13,463 nt of DNA from Euperipatoides rowelli. Lineage: Eukaryota; Onychophora; Udeonychophora; Euonychophora; Peripatopsidae. The notes below the pieces were generated by a model. It saw only the letters and a list, made by a program, of their open reading frames with translations, made no database searches and had not been told where the DNA came from. This document shows, in pieces, positions 1 through 8,228 of this stretch (within the stretch, counting starts at the first letter, position 1; each line of letters starts with the position of its first letter). Position numbers and translations under genes: made by a program. The DNA is taken from the NCBI GenBank assembly GCA_003024985.2, contig PXIH01S0015244.1; one strand, written 5' to 3'.

Positions 1-520
1 ATTTATGCCGTTTAAGTATTTTAGTAATTAATTGCCGCATTAAAAACAAACTTTGAAAATAAATTTTAAATTGTGATATATTGGATTGCGTTTTTTATAG
101 CAATATCATTTGAACTGATTATATACTTTTGACTTTCTAATCATTATGTGTTTGAGGCAATTTGTGTCAATGGCATGTCTCAATTGCATTGTTTCCAAAG
201 TTTTGATCTATTGTAAATCGTAACCCCTGCTACATTATCATCAAGATTGTTCTTTCCTATTGTGCTCTGCCAGATACTTTCATCTTACCATAACTCCGAC
301 TTGCTGCACTGTGTTGTATTGTGGGAAATTTGTGTCAAAATCCACAGGTAGCGGACCAGGTGTAACATCACTAAATTTCCAACATCATCTGTGAAGAGGT
401 TTGAACTCTGGACTATTTTTTTCATTTGCCAATAGACCACAGGCTTTCAAGTAAACAAAAGAAATCTTATTAAAAGTAGTGGAAGTGGATGTGTGTAAAG
501 AAGGCGAACACATNTTGCTG

Positions 521-530
521 TATAAAAAGG
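521..530 (+). promoter_or_regulatory. TATA-box-like element, repeat copy 1
   Basis: TATAAAAAGG lies in repeat copy 1 and is kept in copy 2 at 6133-6142 as TATAAAAAAG. It matches the TATA-box consensus. It sits about 360 bp upstream of a conserved donor-like site, an order expected of a promoter plus first exon. In an AT-rich genome the match alone is weak; conservation and order raise it slightly. Confidence 0.3.
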
Positions 531-660
531 AATGTAACAAGGTTAATAGATCTCACTCTTAATCATATCATCGAAATCATAAATTCTGATCTTAATGTTT
601 AATCTGATTGATTATTATTATCACTGAATCCTAATCAAAACTCTTGAAGTTTTGAGAAAT

Positions 661-891
661 TAAGGAAATAAAGAAGCCTGAAGAATGCATGAAGCATTAA
701 TGTCAGGAGAAGCTGCCGTGATGAAGAGGTGCTCATGAGCTAGTCTGTTGGAGTCTGATGATCTTAGTGAAGCTGAAGGCAGAGCAATATCCGCATGCAT
801 ATAATTTGTGATCTCAACATCGCCAGAGAAGAAGATGCCAACAGAAATCTAGGCCTAGTAGCGAACAGTAATATTTCAAACAGATCTGTAG
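661..891 (+). other. Candidate first-exon-like block ending in a donor-like site, copy 1
   Basis: This block is richer in G and C than its surroundings and ends ...CTGTAG|GTAAAA, a good GT donor context, at 891/892. Copy 2 keeps it as CTGTAG|GTGAAA at 6474/6475. The short reading frame starting near 686 is not conserved, because copy 2 reaches a stop after three codons in the matching place, so any transcript would be non-coding here. Exon status is inference from signal order only. Confidence 0.2.
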
Positions 892-1040
892 GTAAAACTT
901 TTAATTCTGAACGCCAAAGGTTAATTTATATATATTAGAGTTAAGATTTGATATTTTTTATGTTTATATATTAATATATTTTTTATTTGTAAGATTAGAG
1001 AAATTGAAGTAAAGTTGATAAAACTTACATTGTATAATTT

Positions 1041-1131
1041 CATTTTGAACCTGACTACGGCCGTATGGCCACATTTAAGCATAAAATGGTTGAACAGAGC
1101 TGTCGTAACGATGTGATCTGTGGGCGGGTGC
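1041..1131. other. Conserved GC-rich core with palindrome, copy 1
   Basis: This block stands out from its AT-rich setting and is well conserved with 6637-6727. It contains the perfect 10-bp palindrome TACGGCCGTA at 1056-1065, followed at once by TGGCC, and further on TCGTAACGA, which is nearly self-complementary. A protein-binding or structured-RNA role is possible, but nothing here proves one. Confidence 0.4.
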
Positions 1132-1387
1132 AAACATGTAATTTTAGTAAGATAATATTTTTGTCCATGCGAAACATGATGGTTACATTTTTTTTTAAAT
1201 TAGAATTTTCAATTCAAAGTAGATAATACTTTAAACTATGGGTTGTATATATTTTAATAGGCATGTAGATAGGCTGCATTCGATAGTCTTAAATCTAACT
1301 ATCCAACGAGGTAACTAATATAATTATTTGTTATAGCTGTAGTCTTCAGTTATTTTCTGGAACTATTGTGTTTCATTAATTTCAGAT

Positions 1388-1411
1388 AGGATGCAAGATT
1401 CTTTTTTTCAG
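1388..1411 (+). other. Polypyrimidine-AG, acceptor-like site, copy 1
   Basis: A run of T with one C leads into CAG at 1409-1411, followed by ATGCTGTCC. It looks like a 3' splice site and is conserved at 6993-6994 in copy 2. It lies about 520 bp downstream of the donor-like site, a plausible intron length. The frame opened by the ATG closes after eight codons at TAG in both copies, so it is not evidence of coding. Confidence 0.22.
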
Positions 1412-1748
1412 ATGCTGTCCCTGACAATTTACACTATCTAGATCTTAATTAAGTCCAATATCTCTTTGCATTAATTGATAGTGCAATCCCAAATCGTTGT
1501 ATGTTTCATACTATTTTATTTGAGTTAGTTAAGCTTATAAAAATACACTTTAAAGAGTTTTGTAATGCCAAGTAAAAAGATAGGTAAATAATGTACTATC
1601 CATTAGCACCCTCCTCTTACTGACTGCAACCTGATGTGAAGGTTAGGAAAGGTGAGAGACTCTGGAGTGCATTGGGAGTACAGCACTAATGCCACACATA
1701 TTTTAGCTTATACTTTTTGGCAACACATAGCCCATTAGGCACAAAATC

Positions 1749-1754
1749 AATAAA
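1749..1754 (+). terminator. AATAAA polyadenylation-like signal, copy 1
   Basis: The canonical AATAAA hexamer lies in a conserved stretch and is kept at 7332-7337 in copy 2. Its place after the acceptor-like site suits the 3' end of a transcript. Chance matches are common in sequence this AT-rich. Confidence 0.22.
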
Positions 1755-1854
1755 GTTGAAATTTAAACTAATACAATTGAGTTTGTGATTGTTTTGTTTA
1801 TTTGCATTCTTGTGTTGATATTAGATAGGGGTAATCTGATCATGGTCAAGATTT

Positions 1855-1884
1855 CTTGGTCATCAATGATAGGTATTGACCAAG
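1855..1884. repeat. Short inverted repeat near the right end of copy 1
   Basis: CTTGGTCA at 1855-1862 is exactly complementary to TGACCAAG at 1877-1884, leaving a 14-nt loop. Copy 2 keeps both arms at 7437-7444 and 7459-7466, with one change in the loop. It lies about 80-100 bp inside the right boundary of the repeat and could form a hairpin. Confidence 0.45.
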
Positions 1885-1961
1885 GGCTATGTTCAGGCTG
1901 AAACACAATATTCCTAGCAGTATTACTGTGAAATGTAAATAGCAAATTAGAGACCTCTTCT

Positions 1962-3080
1962 ATTCTTTGTGTTTTGCCTGGCCGTGATGTTTGCATAATT
2001 TAGAGTAATATAACAAATTTTAGTGTTTACATTTGTTTGCGGCAGGCATTGCAAAATTAATTATATTTAGTGCAGATGTGGTCTCCAACATTATTTTGGC
2101 TTTCCTGCGACAGGATAGTGGCGCCATCTAATACTGGGTTGTGACTCCAATGGTATGAAAGAGGGGGGGGATGTAATCAAGGTAAATATATAAAATTTAG
2201 TAATTTATCAATTATTTTTACGAAGTCAGAATTTTGAAAGTATCAGTAAGTAATTAACATATTGTATTTAAAAGTTTTTTTTCCCTTCTCTTTTATTCTT
2301 TGGAATCTCAAACCCGTTTCTGTAATGTTATTTAAATTTTAATTAATTTAATTTTTAATCTCTTCGTTTTTGAAGTCAGATACTTTTGTAATTTAAACTC
2401 TAAATTCTTTCCATCTAAAAACTGTTCATTTAAAATATAAATAAAATGTTTGATTAATTTCCTTTTATAATTCAGTCATATTGACATCTTGATATTTTTG
2501 GGGCACCCCAAGATGGTGGGTGTGATATTTTGTATTTTTACTTTAAAGTAATGTTTCTTGTTATTTGTAATAATTTAATCAATTATTTTTACTTCTGACA
2601 GCAGTTTGAAGTGAGCTTATAAATTATATTTCTTTTGCTGTAGTTTTGACATGTTTAAATTTTTAACTTTTAAGGGGGGGGGCACTCAAGATGGCCGATG
2701 AAATTTTTTTCTTTTTCAAAGTCTACTTTCCTCTAGTATGTCAGTCTAACCTACACTTATATTTCTTATTTTTTTTATTCCCCCCATGTATGGCTGCCTT
2801 TGTTGTTTTTGTCACATGCCATTTTGGAGTGTGCCAATAATTTTTTTTTCATTCAATAATTTATGGTCAACTTTAAATGTTGTACGGTAGCAAGTGTACT
2901 CAGTGTGTTAGTTTATTAATGAATTTTCTTAGTTGATCTAAATTTTGTAGTTTCTTTTGGCTTCTGAACCGGTTGAGTGAATTTTTATATTTTTTTTACT
3001 TTCACTTGTTAATGTTGAAATGTGTGAATGAAGTCATATTTCTTTTAGAATGTGGTATTGTGTGTAATTTGTGTCACTGT
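1962..3080. other. T-rich intervening sequence, no gene seen
   Basis: No open frame of substance appears on either strand. The + strand is strongly T-rich: the line 2281-2340 has 31 T against 12 A. G runs occur at about 2163-2171, 2501-2504 and 2674-2682. The stretches from 2495 and from 2670 both carry GGGGCAC or GGGCACTC followed by CAAGATGG and a T-rich tail, so they may be two diverged copies of one repeat. The skew could reflect a long intron or an untranscribed T-rich repeat; no choice can be made from sequence alone. Confidence 0.5.
2116..2130. promoter_or_regulatory. CTCF-like core motif candidate
   Basis: TAGTGGCGCCATCTA contains GCGCCATCTA, which matches the core of the reverse complement of the widely conserved animal CTCF consensus. 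It fits 11 of 14 consensus positions when extended to the right. It lies about 160 bp outside the right boundary of repeat copy 1. A single motif is weak evidence of binding. Confidence 0.2.
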
Positions 3081-3156
3081 TATGAGTTAGGGTTATACTT
3101 GTCATATATTTATGATTTAGAGTGATATACTTGTCATATTTATGATTCAGAGTAAA
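3081..3156 (+). repeat. Short tandem repeat, about 31-bp unit
   Basis: ATACTTGTCATAT...TTATGATTTAGAG at 3095-3126 is repeated at 3127-3156 with small changes. A partial earlier copy, TATGAGTTAGGGTT, begins at 3081. This gives about two and a half units. Confidence 0.6.
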
Positions 3157-3560
3157 AAGTGTTAGATCTTGATCAAATCTTTTAATATTGTCTTGAAATG
3201 GTAATTATGTTTCTGACTTTTAAAAAAATAATAGCAGAATTGTTTTTTTAATTGCAGTCTCCTTTAGTGGGAAGGTGACTGTATCCAGTTCTTTTTATTG
3301 TGACATGAATAATTTTAATTGCAGTTCTGTGGTGTGAAATGTAATTAATGTTTTAATGTTTTTAGTCAATTTGGCTAAAATATTTAAATATTTTTAAAAA
3401 ATTTCCTTTTAGTGAAAGTCAGTTGTTATTGTTTGTCATAATCAAACTGTTTATTTTTGGTTCAGAAGTCATCTTTTAATTCATTTAACAAATATTATAA
3501 TTTTGTTGTACTTATGGGTTGATGGCCAAAACTGGTCACGTATGAGTTAAAAACTTATAG
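3157..3560. other. AT-rich sequence, nothing recognised
   Basis: The sequence remains T-rich on the + strand, with short A and T runs. I see no open reading frame, RNA gene or clear repeat. Confidence 0.5.
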
Positions 3561-3692
3561 TTGGGGAGCCCTGAGTTTGCTAATTAGATTTTTTGGGGAG
3601 TGATGAGTTTGCTAATTAGATTTTTTTGGGGGAGCACTGAGTTTCTTAAATAATTTTTTGGGGGAGCACTGAGTTTTCTAAAGAATATTTTT
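3561..3692 (+). repeat. G-run minisatellite, about four units of 32-34 bp
   Basis: Four successive units begin near 3561, 3593, 3626 and 3658. Each has TTGGGG(G)AG, then a short variable part, then GAGTTT(G/C/T)-CTAA or similar, then an AT-rich tail ending in a T run. Units 1 and 2 share GAGTTTGCTAATTAGATTTT. A degenerate further trace, TTGGGGAAGTACT, occurs at about 3828-3840. Each unit brings one G4 or G5 run to the same strand. Confidence 0.75.
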
Positions 3693-4172
3693 TTGTATTG
3701 TGTTTGCTAAAGTTCCAGCTAAATTTGTGATAGATACTATTCTCTAATCCTTCATTTCTTTGACACTTTGAAAAGTTTTATTTCACTGTTGTCCTTATTC
3801 AAACTTTTTCCCCCTTAATAAACTTTTTTGGGGAAGTACTTTGTCTGTGCCTTGTTTTTTTCTTTTTCCTTTTAATAAATAAAATGGCGTCTGCTTTAAC
3901 AATTTTGGATCTTACCCGGTTCTGAACAAACTCCTTTTACTGGCCACTATTCTAAAAAAAAATTCTCACTTTTTTTGTTAATTTGTTGTTGTTATATTAA
4001 GGATTAGTCTGGCACCTTGATCATGTATATTTAAAATGTTTTCATTTAATAATTTTTTTCCATTATTCTAATTAATACTGTTGAGTTATGCCATGGTAGT
4101 TGTTGCCTGTTAGTATCTTTTATAGCAAACAAAAGTTGATATTGGGAAATAAACTTACAGAAATTTATTTAA
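3693..4172. other. AT-rich sequence, nothing recognised
   Basis: There is no open frame of note. The stretch includes AT and T runs, AATAAA-like hexamers near 3817 and 3874, and an isolated AAAATGGCGTC at 3881-3891. None is supported as functional. Confidence 0.5.
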
Positions 4173-4445
4173 ATGTTTTCCTTTTTCAATAATGGATGCC
4201 AGAAGCCAGGCACTCTGTTCTTGAGTCACACTAAAGGTCAACTTTCTTTTGCCATTTTTCGATTGAATGGAAGAGAGAAGCAATCGAGTGATGCAGTCAA
4301 AAGGGCTCACATGCACTGGGAGGAAATACAGTATATGAAGAGTGCCATTCATACGATGAAACAAGAAATAACAGAATTAAGATTAGTTAATGAAAAAGGG
4401 ATGGTGGATAAGTGGTGTGGTAGGAGTGAAGATGAAATGAAATAG
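4173..4445 (+). CDS. Small ORF of 90 codons, possible exon or element relic
   Basis: ATG at 4173 opens a 90-residue frame ending in TAG at 4443-4445. The product is not recognised. The C-terminal half is charged and helix-like, with residues such as WEEIQYMK and MKQEITELRL, and could form a short coiled coil. The stretch is rich in purines on the + strand while the flanks are T-rich, as expected if it once coded. A cryptic AG at 4158-4159 precedes it and an AGGTAAAC donor-like site follows the stop. No codon-bias or homology test could be run. It may be a relic from a mobile element, a non-coding stretch, or an exon of an unseen gene. Confidence 0.25.
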   Translation: MFSFFNNGCQKPGTLFLSHTKGQLSFAIFRLNGREKQSSDAVKRAHMHWEEIQYMKSAIHTMKQEITELRLVNEKGMVDKWCGRSEDEMK

Positions 4446-5612
4446 AATGAGGTAAACCCTCATCCAAGTGTACATAATGTAAATAGTATATTATATTTGT
4501 TTATTTTGACCTAGTACTTGATATTATTGACCATCTCTATTTAAATGTATTGTGTTGCATTGCTAAATTTAATTTTAACTTTTAATCCCGTGAAGTATTG
4601 CTCTTGTGCTTTTGTTAGTTTCTAGTTTTACTTGTTTTAACTGTACTGTACTTTGATTGATGGGTTAGAAGCACTTAACTGTGTGTCCCTAGGGGGAATT
4701 ATTGTTAATTTTTTTTCTCTTGCTCTCTTGCTTAAGTTCCAAGAGGGGGTAAGGGAGTTAACATTATAAAATTTTTATGGTGTATTATAGTAAATCAATT
4801 ATTTACTATAAATAAGATTTTATTATCTTTATCTCAAACTTTCATCATATTAATGCTGGTAGCCCCACTCTACCAGTGTTTCATTACCTTATTCCAGTCA
4901 ACTTAATTTGACAAATTTTTCTTAAATAGTAACAGTTTGTTCCAGTGTAGATGTCAGTGAAATGTTTAATACTATTTTTATTTATATATTGTTTCTCTTT
5001 TATTTCTCCCTTGTGTTTTGGTGGTATATCTGGCATGGAGTTGTATGACCAAAGTGAAACATCATTCAGAGTTATTATTTAAATTGTAATTTTTATTTTT
5101 TATTCTGTTTACTCGTTGTTTATTTTATTTGTGCCATACATTGTCTATAGCTTGTTGGTGTTGCATATGTGATAAAGTAATGAATGAATTTTAATTTAGC
5201 AACTTTTAAATTGTAAATTTTTTTTTCTCACTGACAAATTTCTTATCTTTGATTTTATTTTCCGTCTGTAAAATTATTGGCTTTACAATGTTGTGTTTTA
5301 TTTAGTTTGATTTTTTTTATTTAATTTGACTGTGATATTGATTTGTTGTTTTCTTGTCTGCATTCACTGTGATCAGTCATCTACTCTCTTTCCAATCGCT
5401 CCTCTTGTTTTATTTTCCTGCATTGCTTGTGTAGCTTTGTTGTCTCTTGCTTCAGTCCCTTGTAAAGCACATTTTCATTTGGTGCGGTTGACACAGATTG
5501 CGGGTGACGGGTAGCGGTGATTGAATTTAATTTAATGTGTTTAAATTGTTTAATTTATTTAATTGTACTGGTACTAAGGTCAAACAATTCTTCAGTTAGT
5601 GGTGCGTGATTA
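4446..5612. other. T-rich intervening sequence, no gene seen
   Basis: This stretch is very T-rich on the + strand: the line 5401-5460 has 31 T against 4 A. Apparent small frames here encode strings of hydrophobic residues only because of the T content. Apart from the hairpin at 4785-4811 I see no supported feature. The left boundary of repeat copy 2 lies at or before 5613 and cannot be fixed, because copy 1 begins at the window edge. Confidence 0.5.
4785..4811. repeat. Perfect 11-bp inverted repeat with 5-nt loop
   Basis: TTATAGTAAAT at 4785-4795 is exactly complementary to ATTTACTATAA at 4801-4811, with loop CAATT. It is AT-only apart from one G-C pair, so a hairpin would be weak. It has no neighbouring gene to serve. 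Confidence 0.55.
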
Positions 5613-6132
5613 ATTTATGCCATTTAAGTATTTTAGTAATGAATTGCCACATAAAAAACAAACTTTGAAAATATATTTTAAATTGTGATATATCGGATTG
5701 CGTTTTTTTATAGCAATATCATTTGAACTGAGTATATACTTCTGACTTTCTAATCGTGACATGTTTTGACAGTTTGTGTCAATGGCATACCTCGATTGTA
5801 TTGTTTCCAAAGTTTGGACCTATTGTGAATCTTAACTCCTGCTCCGTTATCATCAAGATTGCTTTTTCCCATTGAGCTCTGTCAGATGCTTTCGTCATAC
5901 CGTAACTTTGTCTTGCTGTACTGTGATGCATTATTGGAAATTTGAGTCAAAAACCACAGGTAGCAAACCAGTGTAACATCACTAAAATTTTGATATCATC
6001 AGTGAAATGGTTTGAACTCCGGATTATTTTTCTTCATTTACCAATAGACCACAGGCTTACAAGTAAACAAAAGAAATCTTTTTAAAAGTAGTGGAAGTTG
6101 ATGTGTGTAAATAATAGGAACGCCTTTGGCTG

Positions 6133-6142
6133 TATAAAAAAG
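6133..6142 (+). promoter_or_regulatory. TATA-box-like element, repeat copy 2
   Basis: TATAAAAAAG is in register with 521-530 of copy 1 (offset 5612). Its preservation while the next roughly 100 bp diverged is the main reason to list it. Confidence 0.3.
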
Positions 6143-6236
6143 AGTGTAACAATGTTTGCAGGATTATGAAGAATTATATTATTACATGAAGAATGATCAG
6201 ATTATTAGAGAGCTGATTCCAAATTGTAGCCTATTA

Positions 6237-6474
6237 AACTTGAGAAAGCATGGAAAGGAAGAAACCCGAAGAAAGCATGAAGAATTAATGCTAGAGAAGC
6301 TGCCACAATGAAGGAGTGCTGATGAGAAAGTTTACTAGAGTCTTTGATCTTAGAGAAGCTGAAAGTAGAGCACTGTCCGCATGCAGATAATTGTGATCCC
6401 AACATCACCAGAGAAGAAGATGCCAGCAGAAATCTAGGCCTAGTAGCAAACAGTAATTTCAAACAGATCTGTAG
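6237..6474 (+). other. Candidate first-exon-like block ending in a donor-like site, copy 2
   Basis: This is the counterpart of the block ending at 891. It ends CTGTAG|GTGAAA, still a legal GT donor. Indels relative to copy 1 are not multiples of three, and no frame is shared, so it is unlikely to encode protein. Confidence 0.2.
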
Positions 6475-6636
6475 GTGAAACTTTTAATTCTGACCATGCA
6501 CCAAGTTTAATTTATATATATATTAGTGTTAAGATTTTAATTTTTTTATGTTTTAATATCATGTAAATTTGATTAGTAAGGTTAGAAATTTATAAAGTAA
6601 AGTTAATAAAATTTCTCTATGTTTAAATTGTATAAT

Positions 6637-6727
6637 TTCATTTTGAACCTGACTACGGCCGTATGGCCACATTAAAGTATAAAATGGTTGAGTAGAACTG
6701 TCATAACGGTGTGATCTGTGGGTGGGT
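6637..6727. other. Conserved GC-rich core with palindrome, copy 2
   Basis: This copy keeps TACGGCCGTA (6654-6663) and TGGCC unchanged, while TCGTAACGA has become TCATAACGG. The first palindrome is therefore the better-kept part. Confidence 0.4.
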
Positions 6728-6970
6728 GCAATTGTTTAAAGGTACTTTGTCCATGCGAAACTTAATATTTTAATTTGCTCAATTTAGAATTTCAATTTAA
6801 AGTAATTATTACTTGAAATTGTGGGTTATATATATTTTATTAGGCACGTAGATAGGCTGCATTCGATAACCTTAAATCTAACTATCCAATGAGGTAACAA
6901 ATATAATGATTTGTTATAGCTGTAGTCTTCAGTTATTTTCTGGAATTAGTCTATTTCGTTAATTTTAGAT

Positions 6971-6994
6971 AGGATGCAAGATTATTTTTTTCAG
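6971..6994 (+). other. Polypyrimidine-AG, acceptor-like site, copy 2
   Basis: The T run and CAG at 6992-6994, followed by ATGCTGTCC, match copy 1 with one C-to-A change inside the T run. The spacing from the donor-like site is the same as in copy 1, about 520 bp. Confidence 0.22.
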
Positions 6995-7331
6995 ATGCTG
7001 TCCCTGACAATTTACACTATCTAGATCTTAATTAAGTCCATTATCACTTTGCATAAATTGATAGTGCAATCCCAAATCGTTTTATGTTTCATACAATTTT
7101 ATTTGAGTTGGTTAAGCTTATAAAAATACATTTTAAAGAGTTTTGTAATGCCAAATAAAAAGATAGGTAAATAATGTACTATCCATTAGCGCCCTCCTCT
7201 CACTGGCAGCAACCTGATGTGAAGGTTGAGAAAGGTGAGAGACCCTGGTGTGCATTGGGAGTACAACACTAACGCCACACATATTTTAGCTTATACTTTT
7301 TGGCAACAGATAGCCCATTAGGCACAAAATC

Positions 7332-7337
7332 AATAAA
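7332..7337 (+). terminator. AATAAA polyadenylation-like signal, copy 2
   Basis: This AATAAA is in register with 1749-1754 and lies inside one of the best-conserved parts of the repeat. Confidence 0.22.
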
Positions 7338-7436
7338 GTTGAAATTTAAACTAATAAAATTGAGTTTGTGATGTTTTTTTTATTTTCATTCTTGTGTTGA
7401 TATTAGATAGGGGTAGTCTGAGCACGGTCAAGATTT

Positions 7437-7466
7437 CTTGGTCATCAATGATAGGTGTTGACCAAG
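7437..7466. repeat. Short inverted repeat near the right end of copy 2
   Basis: CTTGGTCA and TGACCAAG are both unchanged from copy 1 and are separated by a 14-nt loop with one substitution. Confidence 0.45.
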
Positions 7467-7543
7467 GTCTATGTTCAGACTGAAACACAATATTCCTAGC
7501 AGTATTACTGTGAAATGAAAATAGCAAGTGAGAGACCTCTTCT

Positions 7544-8120
7544 CTCACTGCTTTTTTTCAATGGGTAATTATTAAAGAAGATCTAATGAAATGGTTACAC
7601 TAATGAAATCTCATTTGTTTTTGGGAGAGTGTATAAAATTAAAAAACTTTCTGATGAACTAAAATATTTTGTTTAACAAACAATAGACGGTAAAACATTT
7701 ACTGCCATTAAGACAGAATTACTAAATTAAAAAAAAAAAAATTTAAATTACATCTTTTATAGAACAAAAATTNTCAATGGAATAAATAATGTGCAAAAGT
7801 TGGTCAATATAAGTATTTTTAAAAAAATATGTCTGCCATGATCACAGGCATCAATGATGGAAATAGAAACCAATTTGGTGAAGAAGCATTTGAGTTAATA
7901 AGACAACATTTCCATGAATTGTTCATGTGGACATCTCTACACAAGGCACATTTGTTAAAGGTGAATTATCACGAGCTCCCCACATGCCTGAATATGATTT
8001 TCTAAAAGCTAGTCCAGATTTTTTTCCCATGGCTATCTTTAAAAAATTTTTGCATGTATTGAATTTGATGCTAATTAGGCTATATCAAAAGCAGACCCGA
8101 ATCTATAGGCTGCAAAACCC
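7544..8120. other. Unassigned AT-rich sequence with a weak coding-like patch
   Basis: From about 7827 to 7925 a + frame reads without stops, including FGEEAFELIRQHFHELF, and a second frame stays open from 7927 to 8199. Together they could be two halves of a frameshifted relic. I do not recognise a family, and the second frame ends in a glycine run caused by the G tract. The rest is A- and T-rich and contains an N at 7773. Confidence 0.2.
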
Positions 8121-8198
8121 TGCAATGCGGAGGGGGGGGGGGGGGGGCCTTCAACCACCAGGGGGCCCAGACTCCCCCCTCCCAAATAAAAAGAATTA
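8121..8198. repeat. G16 homopolymer with flanking G and C runs
   Basis: Sixteen consecutive G occupy 8132-8147, followed by GGGGG at 8161-8165 and a C run at 8174-8179. The five-base G and C runs can pair. The patch is sharply unlike its AT-rich setting. Homopolymer length may be inexact in a draft assembly. Confidence 0.7.
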
Positions 8199-8228
8199 AA
8201 CTTTTTTTTTTGACATCACAAAAAAAAA

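Larger units (their letters stand above)
1..1961 (+). repeat. Long direct repeat, copy 1 (left end cut by window)
   Basis: The first base aligns with position 5613, and homology continues to 1961 (ending GAGACCTCTTCT), where copy 2 stops matching at 7543. Over about 235 bp from 1381 I count about 12 differences, so roughly 95% identity there; identity is lower before 900. Copy 2 is 29 bp shorter between about 530 and 890. Signals shared by both copies, in order, are a TATA-like box, a donor-like AG|GT, a GC-rich palindromic core, a polypyrimidine-AG, AATAAA and an inverted repeat. No reading frame is conserved. The sequences after the two right ends differ, which suits an interspersed element or insertional duplication better than simple tandem duplication. 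The family is not recognised, and the orientation is inferred only from the signals. Confidence 0.93.
5613..7543 (+). repeat. Long direct repeat, copy 2
   Basis: This is homologous to 1-1961, with the offset falling from 5612 at the left to about 5582-5583 at the right because of net loss between the TATA-like and donor-like sites. The region 6155-6235 scarcely aligns with 541-660, although both sides do. The right end stops at GAGACCTCTTCT, then runs into CTCACTGC, which differs from copy 1. The same signals are present as in copy 1. The true left end could lie upstream of 5613. Confidence 0.93.

Noticed and set aside
921-1133. Minus-strand ORF of 70 codons within repeat copy 1
   Set aside because: It is not maintained in copy 2, which has indels over the same stretch, and it shows no recognisable domain.
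1763-1996. Minus-strand ORF of 77 codons, with a similar 65-codon ORF at 7351-7548
   Set aside because: The shared part looks protein-like, but of ten changed codons I count only one synonymous. That shows no purifying selection, so the similarity reflects the DNA repeat.
3881-3891. YY1-like motif AAAATGGCGTC
   Set aside because: It matches a short consensus, but one site of this length is fairly likely by chance over both strands and no promoter is near.
5326-5514. Plus-strand ORF resembling a membrane protein
   Set aside because: The hydrophobic residues follow from the extreme T content (31 T of 60 in 5401-5460). There is no supporting homology or signal.
6205-6462. Minus-strand ORF of 85 codons within repeat copy 2
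   Set aside because: It is not kept in repeat copy 1 and overlaps the exon-like block. It is best explained as chance.
1-7543. LTR retrotransposon with LTRs of about 2 kb
   Set aside because: No tRNA primer site follows 1961 and no polypurine tract precedes 5613. On the reverse orientation no convincing pair was seen either. No gag or pol traces lie between. The left boundary is unseen, so it is not fully excluded.
1-7543. Simple tandem duplication of a 5.6-kb unit
   Set aside because: After 7543 the sequence does not resemble 1962 onward, so the second unit would have to be truncated exactly at the point where copy 1 also ends.
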